Assembly: GCA_913058185.1 (NCBI GenBank)
Contig: CAJXQX010000030.1
Location: forward strand, 1 to 41,881
Reading direction: 5' to 3'
Length of the DNA stretch: 41,881 nt
Origin: an uncultured Verrucomicrobiota bacterium
GTDB lineage: Bacteria > Verrucomicrobiota > Verrucomicrobiia > Opitutales > Opitutaceae
The position numbers and the translations under genes were made by a program. Shown here in pieces: positions 32,287-41,880 of the stretch. Numbering within the stretch: the stretch's first letter is position 1; each line of letters begins with the position of its first letter. Below the pieces are notes generated by a model. That model saw only the letters and a program-made list of their open reading frames with translations, had not been told where the DNA came from and searched no databases.

Positions 32287-33618
32287 TTACTGGGTAACCG
32301 ATTCGTCGAAACCACCCATCAATCGATGGGATCCTTCCGGGAAAATATCTGCTAACTCCTCAATCACGGCGGTGCCTTTCGCGTTGGGCGAATAACCGAC
32401 CACATTGATTGAGGGCATCGTATTGCCCGAACTCTCATAAAGGGTTCGCGCCGTCTTGCGCACAAATCGCACGAGATCTTCCAAATCGTAATAACTGGTG
32501 GGCCGGCTCGGGCGCGAAGGCCCCGGCTTCGACGGTGCCCCACGCGAACCGCCTTCGCGCACAATCGGGGGTAAGCCACGAGCTTCGCGAGCCGACGTGA
32601 TCTTATCACGGTCGGCCCGCCAGACCGCACGCACTTCTTCGTATTTCACCAACGCTTTCTGCCCCTTCTGACTCTGCTCAAAGCGAGCCCAGTCCGTCTC
32701 AAACCGTTCGACGCGTTGACGCCATTTACCTTCTTCCGCTGGCTTGCGACCTTGGCGAATGGAGGGGGTCCCATCCGTGATCATGAATATCAGATCGGCC
32801 CGCAGCTCGAGAGCTGCCGCGAAGGCTTGGTCCATGCGCGAGCCCCCACCGGCTCCGTTCCAATCGATCATCTGCGGCTCGTAGTTTTTGCGAAAAGGTC
32901 CCCGCCGCTCGATCTTGCCGTCGGTCATGCGCCAGTAAGGCGAAATCCAGTCGCGCACCTGCGACGTGTTGTCGGCCGTCGCGACTACCATGCGCGGCGC
33001 GTAAAGATCGATGGCCCGCGAGAATACGATGATGTTAAAAAACGTCCCTGGAGAAAGCCCTTCGATCATCGCCGCCAGCTCATTCTTCACGCGATCATAC
33101 CCCGGTAGGTCACCGCGCTCCGGCTCCACCATCGAGGCCCCGACATCGACAATAAAAACGACGCGCTCGCCCTGTTTTTTTATGCCAAAGAAGTCGACCG
33201 CCGAAACGCCAAAATCGAGCCGCCCACCGCTACCACCGCCGAGTCGCCCGATTCCCCGGCCTACTCCACTACCGTTCACCACCACCGGGGTTCCTCCCAA
33301 CGCCGAGGTTCCGAACGCACGACCGGGACTATCGAGCTGGTCAAGTGATTGGTTAAGCAGGGATTCCGCCTGTCCGGCGGTCTGGCGAGGAGGGCGGGTG
33401 CTCTGTTGCTGCAGCTGCTGCATCTGCACGCGATATTCGAGATTCGCGGGCGGCACGCGGGCGGCGGGCGGTGGTGATGAAAAAGTAGCCTCGGGTGGTT
33501 GGGTGTAACGATAGATTTTCCACGAAGCCAAAACAGCGCCCACCAACACATGAGCTCCCGCGCTGATCACAATGACCCAAAAGAGCGTGCTGCGAGGACG
33601 GCGATTCGTGGTCGTCAT
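32287..33618 (-). CDS. Membrane-anchored VWA-domain protein of the ExbB/ExbD cluster
   Basis: A 443-residue protein. An N-terminal membrane segment (LFWVIVISAGAHVLVGAVLA, 12-31) is followed by a Pro/Gln-rich periplasmic stretch (about 35-100), a Gly-rich linker (about 112-132), and a VWA domain from about 135 (GERVVFIVDVGASM, FFNIIVFSRA, ADLIFMITDGTPS). The metal-site motif reads DVGAS, so the first serine of DxSxS is glycine. A basic, Pro-rich insert splits the later domain (about 340-385). The topology of a single N-terminal span plus Pro-rich spacer resembles TonB/TolA, which makes it a candidate force receiver for the ExbB/ExbD motor directly upstream (inference). It starts 6 bp behind the second exbD gene. 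Confidence 0.83.
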   Translation of the reverse strand: MTTTNRRPRSTLFWVIVISAGAHVLVGAVLASWKIYRYTQPPEATFSSPPPAARVPPANLEYRVQMQQLQQQSTRPPRQTAGQAESLLNQSLDQLDSPGRAFGTSALGGTPVVVNGSGVGRGIGRLGGGSGGRLDFGVSAVDFFGIKKQGERVVFIVDVGASMVEPERGDLPGYDRVKNELAAMIEGLSPGTFFNIIVFSRAIDLYAPRMVVATADNTSQVRDWISPYWRMTDGKIERRGPFRKNYEPQMIDWNGAGGGSRMDQAFAAALELRADLIFMITDGTPSIRQGRKPAEEGKWRQRVERFETDWARFEQSQKGQKALVKYEEVRAVWRADRDKITSAREARGLPPIVREGGSRGAPSKPGPSRPSRPTSYYDLEDLVRFVRKTARTLYESSGNTMPSINVVGYSPNAKGTAVIEELADIFPEGSHRLMGGFDESVTQ

Positions 33619-33624
33619 ACCGGG

Positions 33625-34059
33625 TTATTCTAGGTTGAAGGAGACGAGAGAAATCTCCGCGACTGCACAGGCGTTGAGCACGTCGATGATCCGTTGATGC
33701 GCGGCATCATCCTCCGCTTGCACCACGATGAAAGCGGGCACCTGCGCATCCTCCGCCGCTGCCCGGAATCGAGTCAACGTGCGGGTCAGTTGCGGCAGCG
33801 TGGCACTTGTCGCATCATCGAAAGGTTGCCCGTTCAGCCACACGGAACCGTCGGCCAAAATATCGAGCACCTGTTCTTCGGGCATGTCCAACGGTTCGTC
33901 CTGCGAAACCCGACTCGGCAGCGACATGCTGATGTCTGCTTCCTCCTTCACGAAGGCCGCCGTGACCATGAAGTAAATCAGGAGCAGGAACACGATATCC
34001 AACATGGAATCAATGGAGAACCCGTCATCCTCGTCTTGAATGGGGTTGTGGCTTTTCAA
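33625..34059 (-). CDS. ExbD/TolR-family protein (second copy)
   Basis: A 144-residue protein with the standard ExbD layout: short cytoplasmic N-terminus, one membrane helix SMLDIVFLLLIYFMVTAAFV (18-37) with the essential proton-carrying Asp in LDIVF, and a periplasmic domain ending SLVSFNLE. In ExbB/ExbD and TolQ/TolR motors this Asp couples proton flow to movement. It differs from the first copy in sequence, so the motor may be built with two kinds of ExbD. Confidence 0.9.
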   Translation of the reverse strand: MKSHNPIQDEDDGFSIDSMLDIVFLLLIYFMVTAAFVKEEADISMSLPSRVSQDEPLDMPEEQVLDILADGSVWLNGQPFDDATSATLPQLTRTLTRFRAAAEDAQVPAFIVVQAEDDAAHQRIIDVLNACAVAEISLVSFNLE

Positions 34060-34087
34060 ACTTCACGTCCTCCACTGAAATATTTGA

Positions 34088-34224
34088 CCCACGAAACACA
34101 CGAAATAACACGAAACCACTCCACCCTCACTACGAGTGGTTGCGGTGAAAACGAGCAGTTTGATCTACCTTTCGTGCCATTTCGTGTGTTTCGTGTGTTT
34201 CGTGTGTTTCGTGTGTTTCGTGGG
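34088..34224. repeat. 137-bp palindromic repeat of the CACGAAA type without cargo gene
   Basis: The left arm CCCACGAAACACACGAAAT... (34088-34115) is answered by an inverted right arm ending at 34224 (TTTCGTGCCATTTCGTG, then four TGTTTCG units, then TGGG). The arms match those around the GxxExxY gene at 22174-22623. Here only 54 bp lie between the arms and no coding region exists. It sits between the two exbD genes. Confidence 0.82.
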
Positions 34225-34234
34225 CCAGAAAAAA

Positions 34235-34651
34235 TCATCCTTCACCTCCGGGTTGTAGAGAGGAAAAAATAATGTCAGCGATACCCGCGTCGCGGCAGAC
34301 CTTCATGACTTGTTTGACGAGCCCGTAACGATTGCCGCGATCGGCGCGGATCACGACCCGCGCTTCTTGATTCGACTCACGCCACTCGCGAACTTCATCC
34401 GCCAATTGATCGAGTGTAACCGGCCGAGAGCCGGCCCAGACTTGCCCATCCACCGAGATCGATATCAGCACCCGATTTTGCTGATTCTCCGCCATCGCCG
34501 CATTGACTGCCATCGGCAAATCCACCTCGACCTTCTCTCGCGTTACGTAGGTCGCGACGATCATGAAAAACGCAATGAGCTGGAAAACGATATCCATCAT
34601 CGGAGTCATGTCGAAGAGGGCATCGTCGCCACCTAGAGAGGTGATTTTCAT
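34235..34651 (-). CDS. ExbD/TolR-family protein (first copy)
   Basis: A 138-residue protein: MTPMMDIVFQLIAFFMIVAT (15-34) holds the membrane helix and the conserved Asp, and the periplasmic domain ends with a beta strand (VVIRADRGNRYGLVKQVMKV, then CRDAGIADI). It starts 19 bp behind the exbB gene and is separated from the other exbD by the palindromic repeat at 34088-34224. Confidence 0.92.
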   Translation of the reverse strand: MKITSLGGDDALFDMTPMMDIVFQLIAFFMIVATYVTREKVEVDLPMAVNAAMAENQQNRVLISISVDGQVWAGSRPVTLDQLADEVREWRESNQEARVVIRADRGNRYGLVKQVMKVCRDAGIADIIFSSLQPGGEG

Positions 34652-34670
34652 GGTCGGTGAGACGGAAAAG

Positions 34671-35414
34671 TTAACGCTTGGCGTGCATCGCCTGATTCAG
34701 CGTGTGATGGAGATCACCACAGATCCGAGCCAGACGACTAGTCAACCGAGCGTAACGGCTCTTGAAAAAGAAGAACGCAAACATTGCCGGAATTCCCACG
34801 ACCAAACCCACGGCAGTGGTGATCAACGCCTCCGAGATATTATCGGCCAGCAACTCCGGCTTTCCCATGCCGCCGAGCGCGATATTGCGGAACGCTTTGA
34901 TCATACCGGAAACCGTGCCGAGCATGCCCACCATCGGGGCGAGGGTGGCGAGAATGGATAGGTAACTGATGACGCCAAATGGTCCGGCAACCTCTTCGAC
35001 TGAAGCTTGTTCCATCGCCTTCTCAACGGCCTCCGAATCGTAGGACCCCGGGTTTGCCCGAACTAGGCCAGCGCGAGTGATGTTGGCAACGAGACAGGGA
35101 CTCGCCTCACAGACGGCTTTCGCCCCATCGACGTCTCCCTTGGCGAGTAAAGCATCCAACTCGTTCGAGACATCAGCCCGCAACAGCGGCTGTTCGCGAA
35201 TGCTGAGCGCATTAAAAAGAATGAGACCAAACGCCGCGACCGAGAACATCGCCAATGGATACATGGCCCAACCGCCTTGCCGCCAGAGTTGACCCAAGCT
35301 CACGTCGCCAGCGGATGCGGCCGTTTCTTGGGCGTGCAGGAACACGGGGATCAAACCAAGTAACAAGAGCCATCGCGTAAATGAGAGCCAAGGGAGTGAG
35401 GGAGTGTGTTTCAT
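34671..35414 (-). CDS. ExbB/TolQ/MotA-family proton channel protein
   Basis: A 247-residue protein from ATG 35414. It has an N-terminal signal-like segment (FTRWLLLLGLIPVFLHAQ), a first channel helix near 52-72 (AMYPLAMFSVAAFGLILFNA), a cytoplasmic loop with helical bundle (EAVEKAMEQASVEEVAG), and two more helices near 155-220 (SYLSILATLAPMVGMLGTVS, ALITTAVGLVVGIPAMFAFF) with the typical GMLGTVxGM motif. It forms the pentameric stator with ExbD. An extra cleavable-looking N-terminus is common in longer ExbB proteins. Confidence 0.92.
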   Translation of the reverse strand: MKHTPSLPWLSFTRWLLLLGLIPVFLHAQETAASAGDVSLGQLWRQGGWAMYPLAMFSVAAFGLILFNALSIREQPLLRADVSNELDALLAKGDVDGAKAVCEASPCLVANITRAGLVRANPGSYDSEAVEKAMEQASVEEVAGPFGVISYLSILATLAPMVGMLGTVSGMIKAFRNIALGGMGKPELLADNISEALITTAVGLVVGIPAMFAFFFFKSRYARLTSRLARICGDLHHTLNQAMHAKR

Positions 35415-35443
35415 AAATTTGGAAGGACTGAGGGGGGAATTAA

Positions 35444-36457
35444 TCACGGGGAGATAACCCAACGCGACTGGGGGTGCATCCGTTGCAGATCTGATTCGAT
35501 CGTTTTGGCTAAAACTTCGTCGCCCTGAGCTCGATAGGCTTCGGCGATGAGGGCGGTGATTTCGATCCGCCACTCGCTCGCCGCATCGACGCCGATCAAG
35601 GTTTCACCCAGCACATCCAAAGCAGTGGTCAGCTCACCATTCGCCAGCGCCACTCGACCCATGAGCAGACCGACCAAGCCGGCTTGAGATGTCGGGATCA
35701 AATCCTCAACCGCTGCCACCGCTACGCCGGCCCGCAGGGCACTGCCTTGATGCCAATCAGTGTAGGCAATCAACCAATCCCAACGAGCGACCTCCTCGGT
35801 CGAAGCGGGTTCTCGGAGCCGTTGATAAATCGACTGCGCCTCAACCCAATGGCCGGCACGACGCATCTCGTCGGCGACGCCCACGATAAGCACGTGGTTG
35901 GCCCCGCCCACGTCTCCAATCGGCAGACGTCCGACCAGCCAAGCTGCATCGTCGAACCTCGACTCCAATTGCAGGGATCGCACCAGTCGCACGAGATCTG
36001 GCACAAAACGATCCGAGACTGTTTGCTCCACCAAACCCGCGGCTATCGCGAGGGCCTCCACCCATTCGCGTTGGTCGATCAATAAGTTGAGATAGAAACG
36101 CACCGCCGCGCCGGAGTTGGAGCCCGGAATATGCGCGTAAGGCACGTAAGCGGGCATAACCTCACGCAATAGGAACACCGCTTCGGCAGGACGGCCCACA
36201 AACACCCGTTGCTGCGCCTCTCGATAAACTTCGGGCAAGATAAATTGTAGATCCGCCGCTTCCGTCAATGGAATCAATGCTTCTCCTTGCGCCCCATCGA
36301 TTGCGGCCAGTCGCAACCGGTTCTCTGCGTCGACGCCAATCACGCGCATCACCGCGCTCTGCTCCCCGCCCCAACGCACGCGCAATACATCGTCGCTCTG
36401 AGCTAGGCCTGAGACCACCACCATGAGAGTGGCCAACGTTGAAGTGATTGATCTCAT
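35444..36457 (-). CDS. Secreted TPR-like helical protein of the ExbB/ExbD cluster
   Basis: A 337-residue protein with a signal peptide (about 1-20, TSTLATLMVVVSGLAQS), a small beta region (VLRVRWGGEQSAVMRVIGVD), then repeated helix pairs of about 34 residues (VFVGRPAEAVFLLREVMPAY, RRAGHWVEAQSIYQRL, VALANGELTTALDVLGETLI, AYRAQGDEVLAKTIESDLQR), which fit degenerate TPRs. The start overlaps the stop of the large TPR gene by 4 bp (ATGA). It probably works in the periplasm with the large TPR protein; I do not recognise a named family. Confidence 0.8.
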   Translation of the reverse strand: MRSITSTLATLMVVVSGLAQSDDVLRVRWGGEQSAVMRVIGVDAENRLRLAAIDGAQGEALIPLTEAADLQFILPEVYREAQQRVFVGRPAEAVFLLREVMPAYVPYAHIPGSNSGAAVRFYLNLLIDQREWVEALAIAAGLVEQTVSDRFVPDLVRLVRSLQLESRFDDAAWLVGRLPIGDVGGANHVLIVGVADEMRRAGHWVEAQSIYQRLREPASTEEVARWDWLIAYTDWHQGSALRAGVAVAAVEDLIPTSQAGLVGLLMGRVALANGELTTALDVLGETLIGVDAASEWRIEITALIAEAYRAQGDEVLAKTIESDLQRMHPQSRWVISP

Positions 36458-39330
36458 GAGAGTCGTAATGCCTCCAATCTTTCGGCGGCGGCTTTCGCGG
36501 CCGATTCGTCCCGCAAGCTTTCCGTTGAGAGCAACTCTTCATAAGTCGCAACCGCATCGCTCGTTCGATCAAGGGCCTCCAAGGAAAGGCCACTGGTGAG
36601 ATAGGCCTCGGCTGCCCAACGTTCGACACCGCCATACAAAACATAGACCCGCTGACAAAATCCAAACGCCGCAGAATAGTCACCCGATTCAAAGTGGGTG
36701 AGGCCAATTTTGTAGTTGGCTTCCGCCCACGCTTCACCCCGCCATTGACGCACTTTTAGCACTTCACGGTAAGCCGTGATCGCCGCCGTATGGGCACCCC
36801 GCTGGCGTTGCATATCACCTTCCCGCAGTCGAGCCACGGACGCATGAGCCGAGGTGGGGAAATTCTCCGCCAAATGACGCCACGCCCCGATCGCTTTCAT
36901 CGTATCGCCTCCCGCGGCGCTGAGTTCAGCAACAGCCTTCCACGCATCGGCCGCAAAAAGCCCCCAGGGATTTAAATCCAAAACACGCTCAGCGGCTACC
37001 AAGGCCAGCTCAGGATTAACTACCCGCTCACGGTCAACGGTTGCGAGCAACACGGCACCACTCGCGGCTGCAATGTTGTCGAGCGAAACATGAGGCAATT
37101 GATCGACCGGCTCGCCCAGCAACTCCAAGGCCAAGCCCATCCGAAGTTGCAGGGTCTCGTGTTGCTGAGCGCGCGCGATGGCCAAGGAGTCGCGCAAGAC
37201 CGCGACGGGCGACTGGCCACGCACCGCTTCAAAGTGTTCGGGGAATTCTGCCAACATTAAATCAGGGCCCGTATCGGCGGGATCATTGCCAAACTCCAAA
37301 ATCGACTGGATCCACAATTCCAGCATCGCCTCGTTACGGCCCAACGCGACTTGGGCGCGCCCCAACTGGTAAAGCGCATCGCCGGCCCGGCCTTGTTTGC
37401 CCCAACGTTTGAGATAGAACTCAAACCACTCCGCCATTTCGATCCAGCGTTGTTGCTGGGCGAAGAGCTCTCCCGCCTGAAATACGGCGTGATTGATGTA
37501 ACCCATATTGGGCGGATTGAGCCATCCGCCCGTTTCCTGCGCCATGGCATAGGCATCGATTGCCGCCTCCACGCGCCCTTCCGCCCCCGCCAAATCCCCT
37601 AACAACGCGTGAGCCTCACTCACCAATCGACTGTCCGGGTAATCGGCCAAAAACCCTTCGAGCTGCAGTTTCGCTTTGGCGTAGTCGAGCAATCCAAACC
37701 AACAGACTCCCATCCGATACTCCACATCCTCCGTGTAGCTGCCATTGGGGTAGTCCGCCGCGATGGTAGAAAAGTGATCCAATGCGGGACGAAACCGGCC
37801 TTCTAAAACGTCAGCCAACCCGAGCCAATAATGGAGCCCATCACTGAATCCACGATCTGGATACTCGTGCAGCATCGGTCCAAACCCTTCACTCAAACCC
37901 GAGGCATCTGACCCTTCCATGAGAGTCGATCCTACGAGATAAATAAGTTTGGGAGCTTCCTGCAGCGTCGGATCCAGACGCACGCGGTCGAGATAGGCCC
38001 CCGCCAACTCACGCACTGCCGGCAGGTTGCCCGTCTGCACTTCGGTCTGAAGCAGCTCGTAAGCGACGTCCCCAATAAACCGCCCATAATCTGCCGTTCG
38101 CAGATAGCGTCGGGCCAAACGTTGGATGCGATCGGATCGCCCCGCCGCCGCGGCCATTTTGACCTGACCATAAAGCGACTCTTCGGCAAAACCACCCGTC
38201 GCCGCGGTCTTCGCGGTGGCGAGCTCTGACTCCAAGCGATGGAAGGCCCAGAAGGCTTCGTGACTACGACCCCGCGCCATGTAACACCGCGCGATACGAA
38301 AGTTCAGAGCGGCACTGAAATCGGGCACGCGATTTTCGCTATTCCCTCCATCACCTTTTTCGACCGGAGAAAGTTGCGTGATCCGCGTCCGCGCTTGGGC
38401 GAGGTCGTTGTCCAATTGGATGAGGCGATCGGCAAACCACTCCACGTCGGCAATGCGCGCCCGTTCCATTTGCAGCTGGCCGATCTGTTCAGCCCAAAAG
38501 GCTTTTAAAGCCGCCGGCCGAATCACCAATTCATAAAAGAAGAGTGCCTCGCCGAATCGCTGCGCTTCATACAAACCATCCCCACCTCGCATCAACGCGA
38601 GATTGAGCGCTACGTCATATCGTGACTTACCCGTCCGCCCGCTAAGCTCGGGTAGAATAGCCATCGCCGCCTCGAAATTATCAAGTGCCATGGCGGCTTG
38701 GAGTTTATACGAACTGGCTTTGGCCCGTTTCTCATCAACCCCCAATCGACCGAGCGAGGCCGTCAACGCATCACTAAACTGGGCAAATACCGGCAGTCCC
38801 GCTGCCCAGTCCCGCTCAGCGTAAACGGAGTCGGCATAATGCTCCCAAAACAACAGCCGCAGTTCGGAGGTGAGCCGCGACGGATCTCCCTGTTGCTCCA
38901 TCTCGGCGTAAAGCGATCGGGCGTCGGCCAACCGCCCCTGGTAATAATAAGCATCTCACTGATAGAGCCGAGCCGAGGACGCATGGGGGGAGTCGGGGTA
39001 TAGCGAAATAAACTCTGCCAAAGTGACCGCAGCTAGGGGCAACTCAGCGGCCTGCAAACGTCCGAGTCCGAGATAAAACAAAATGCTCTCGCGAGCGCGA
39101 ATCGCGGCGCTGTCTTCGGACTCCCGCAACCGTCGGTTCAACTCGTGCAAATACGGCACCGCAGCCGCGAAGGCAGAACGATCCAGATACTGTGAAGCCA
39201 CCTCCTGGAGCCGCGTAGTGCCCAAACTACTCGGGCTCTGTGCCATCGCCGGGAGGGCCGAAAAACTCAGCCACAAAAGCACCCACCCCATGAGGTGAAT
39301 CCGAACGCCATATTTCGGCCGGTCAAACAC
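36454..39330 (-). pseudogene. Large secreted TPR protein, in-frame TGA at codon 125
   Basis: From GTG 39330 (or ATG 39291) the frame gives a signal peptide (MGWVLLWLSFSALPAMA) and the first helices up to SSARLYQ, then TGA at 38956-38958, then in the same frame DAYYYQGRLADARSLYAEME and a long array of TPR units to the stop at 36454. Examples are FGEALFFYELVIRP, GRSHEAFWAFHRLESEL, DYPNGSYTEDVEYRMGVCWF, DYAKAKLQLEGFLADYPDSR and DYSAAFGFCQRVYVLYGG. The total is 959 codons. The sequence around the stop reads as one unbroken TPR helix, and CGA (Arg) is one base away. Family members of this length are periplasmic scaffolds (YbgF/BamD-like TPRs). A TTG restart at 38931 would lack a signal peptide. 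Confidence 0.87.
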
Positions 39331-39817
<487 letters not shown>

Positions 39818-39915
39818 AGGTTGCTCCGCCCGACCGTTGGAAACGGCCTAGTGATTGACGAAAGACGATCAGCTAAGGCTGATCGGGCACCGCCGGTCAA
39901 TGGGAATTTATCCCC

Positions 39916-41160
39916 CTACTCTACGCCGAAAAATTTTAAGATGCGTTGCATCGACGCTACGAGGGCATCGACGTCGGCCGGAGTGTTATACAGGTAGAAA
40001 CTCGCCCGAGTCGTGCTGGGCAGGCCCAATTTACGCATCAAGGGCTGGTTACAGTGGTGTCCGCCCCGTAGCGCGACCCCATCTTGGTCGGCAAACGTGA
40101 CCACGTCGTGGGCGTGCACGCCTTCGAACGCAAAACTGACCAAACCGGCCCGCGGCTGGCCTTTTCCTGGTCCTAATATGCGGATTCCCGGCAGTTCGCT
40201 AAGAGCATCATACGCCAAAGCGGCGAGCTCCGATTCGTGACGACCAATGGCCGGGCGCCCGACTGAATCCAAATAGTCCATCGCCGCGTGCAATCCGATC
40301 GCATCGGCCACATTGGGGGTGCCCGCCTCAAAACGCTCCGGAGAGGGCTTCCATTTGCTACCTTCGTATTCGACCGTGCTGATCATGCCGCCTCCGCCCT
40401 GCCACGGTGACATGACGTCCATGAGCTCGCGGCGTCCGTAGAGCACTCCGATGCCGGTGGGAGCGGCCATCTTGTGACCGGAGAATGCATAGAAATCACA
40501 TCCCATGGCCTGAACATCGACGTTTTCGTGCCCGGCGGATTGGGCGCCATCGACCATCGTAAGAGCCCCCGCGGCTTTCGCTTTCGCGCAGATTTCGGTA
40601 GCAGGGTTGATCGTGCCCAACGTGTTGGAAATGTGGGTGAACGCCACCAACTTGACGTTACCGGCGAGCAGTAACTCGTCATACGCAGCCATATCGAGGC
40701 CACCTTCGGCGTTCTCACCGAGAACCGGGATGTAGCGTAACGTCGCGCCAGTCTGTTGGCAGACGATTTGCCATGGCACCATGTTGGAGTGATGCTCCAT
40801 TTCGGTGCAGACCACGACGTCGCCGGGCTTCAGAGTGTCGCGGCCCCACCCTTGGGCGACCAGGTTGACCGAGGCGGTTGTGCCGCTGGTGAACACCACT
40901 TCGGCGGACTCAGACGCGTTGATGAATTTGGTAGTGCGTTCGCGCGCGGCTTCGTAGCCATCGGTCGCCCGCATGGAGAGTGCATGTAATCCACGATGCA
41001 CGTTGCTATTGTCGCGTTCGTAGAAACGCGCGAGAGCATCGATCACGGCCCGCGGCTTGTGGGTGGTCGCGGCGTTGTCGAGATACACGAGCGGATGGCC
41101 GCCCACGTGTTGATCGAGGACCGGAAAATCCAGCCGCAGGTTTGAAAAGTCGGGTGTCAT
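39916..41160 (-). CDS. sufS: Cysteine desulfurase SufS
   Basis: A 414-residue PLP enzyme from ATG 41160. YLDNAATTHKP near 26-36 is the typical SufS start, TSGTTASVNL (91-100) binds phosphate, and Lys230 in SGHKMAAPTG carries PLP. Cys370 in RGGHHCNQP is the active-site cysteine of group II desulfurases (E. coli SufS Cys364). It takes sulfur from cysteine for Fe-S cluster assembly and passes it to SufU, whose gene lies 7 bp upstream. The frame is open further upstream to 41280, but that part overlaps sufU. Confidence 0.95.
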   Translation of the reverse strand: MTPDFSNLRLDFPVLDQHVGGHPLVYLDNAATTHKPRAVIDALARFYERDNSNVHRGLHALSMRATDGYEAARERTTKFINASESAEVVFTSGTTASVNLVAQGWGRDTLKPGDVVVCTEMEHHSNMVPWQIVCQQTGATLRYIPVLGENAEGGLDMAAYDELLLAGNVKLVAFTHISNTLGTINPATEICAKAKAAGALTMVDGAQSAGHENVDVQAMGCDFYAFSGHKMAAPTGIGVLYGRRELMDVMSPWQGGGGMISTVEYEGSKWKPSPERFEAGTPNVADAIGLHAAMDYLDSVGRPAIGRHESELAALAYDALSELPGIRILGPGKGQPRAGLVSFAFEGVHAHDVVTFADQDGVALRGGHHCNQPLMRKLGLPSTTRASFYLYNTPADVDALVASMQRILKFFGVE

Positions 41161-41167
41161 GGTGGGA

Positions 41168-41605
41168 TTACTCCTCGACCGGCGAATCCGGTTTCTTAAG
41201 CGCTTCGATAGCGGCGTGCCACGAGAGGGTCGCACATTTGATGCGGGCCGGGAATGCGTGCACCCCAGCGAAGGCGGCAACCTCGGAAAACTCCTCGGGC
41301 TCCTTGCCGGTGGTCACGATGTCGCGGAATTCGCCAAACTCGGACTGCGCCTCGGATAGGGTTTTCCCGGCTAGCTGAGTCGTCATCAGAGAGGCGCTGG
41401 CCTGCGAGATCGCACAGCCTGATCCGTCGAACCCGATCTTACCGATCCGGTCGCCATCCATCTGTAGATAGACCGTGCAGTTATCACCACACGTAGGATT
41501 GTCGCCACTGGCCACCCGGGTGGCTTGCGGCAGTTTACCTCGATTGCGAGGACGCTTATTGTGGTCTAGTATGACCGCCTGATAGAGGTCGGTGAGATCG
41601 GACAT
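41168..41605 (-). CDS. sufU: SufU-type Fe-S assembly sulfur carrier
   Basis: A 145-residue protein from ATG 41605. Cys39 and Asp41 in NPTCGD, Cys64 in GSGCAISQAS and Cys124 in RIKCATLSW form the zinc site of SufU. The insert of about 18 residues between the second and third cysteine regions (KTLSEAQSEFGEFRDIVT) separates SufU from IscU. In the known Bacillus system zinc-ligand swapping with SufS moves a persulfide to SufU. It is the first gene of a sufU-sufS pair; sufB, sufC and sufD are not in the window. Confidence 0.93.
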   Translation of the reverse strand: MSDLTDLYQAVILDHNKRPRNRGKLPQATRVASGDNPTCGDNCTVYLQMDGDRIGKIGFDGSGCAISQASASLMTTQLAGKTLSEAQSEFGEFRDIVTTGKEPEEFSEVAAFAGVHAFPARIKCATLSWHAAIEALKKPDSPVEE

Positions 41606-41765
41606 GGAACGGCTAATCTCGCCGCCTACTGCGATTTGGCAACCCCCCAACGCAATCGATCACCGCTTAGGAGAGTGACTGCGAAACGCGGTAAACCTTT
41701 TTGAGCATACTTATAACCGCCTGAAGCATCGATTCAGACGAAGAACGTGGGCTGGCGAATCCGCT

Positions 41766-41784
41766 GTCGGGCGTAAAGCCCGGC
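41766..41784. repeat. REP-like hairpin, second copy
   Basis: GTCGGGC (41766-41772), GTAAA loop, GCCCGGC (41778-41784). It differs at two bases from the hairpin at 12471-12489. Confidence 0.7.
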
Positions 41785-41834
41785 TTACCATCGAGTTCCG
41801 TATTCACCTTGTGGGTCGTGCTTTATGGGCGAGG

Positions 41835-41880
41835 TGACAACAGATCCCGAACGGTTCAAGTGACAAGAGATGCCGAACGG
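41835..41880. repeat. Two direct repeats of 20 bp at the right edge
   Basis: TGACAACAGATCCCGAACGG (41835-41854) and TGACAAGAGATGCCGAACGG (41861-41880), 18 of 20 bases equal, 26-bp period. The array may continue outside the window. Repeated subterminal sequences of this kind occur at the ends of IS21-family elements, but no transposase is visible here. Confidence 0.6.

Noticed and set aside
34170-34224. CRISPR-like array of TTTCGTG units
   Set aside because: The units are 7 bp and directly adjacent, without spacers; they are the expanded arm of a palindromic repeat.
4370-38958. Stop codon reassignment or selenocysteine/pyrrolysine recoding
   Set aside because: Both TAA and TGA occur internally while TAA, TGA and TAG end genes normally throughout the window. 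The internal stops are not at redox or catalytic positions, and no SECIS-like structure was evident next to them.
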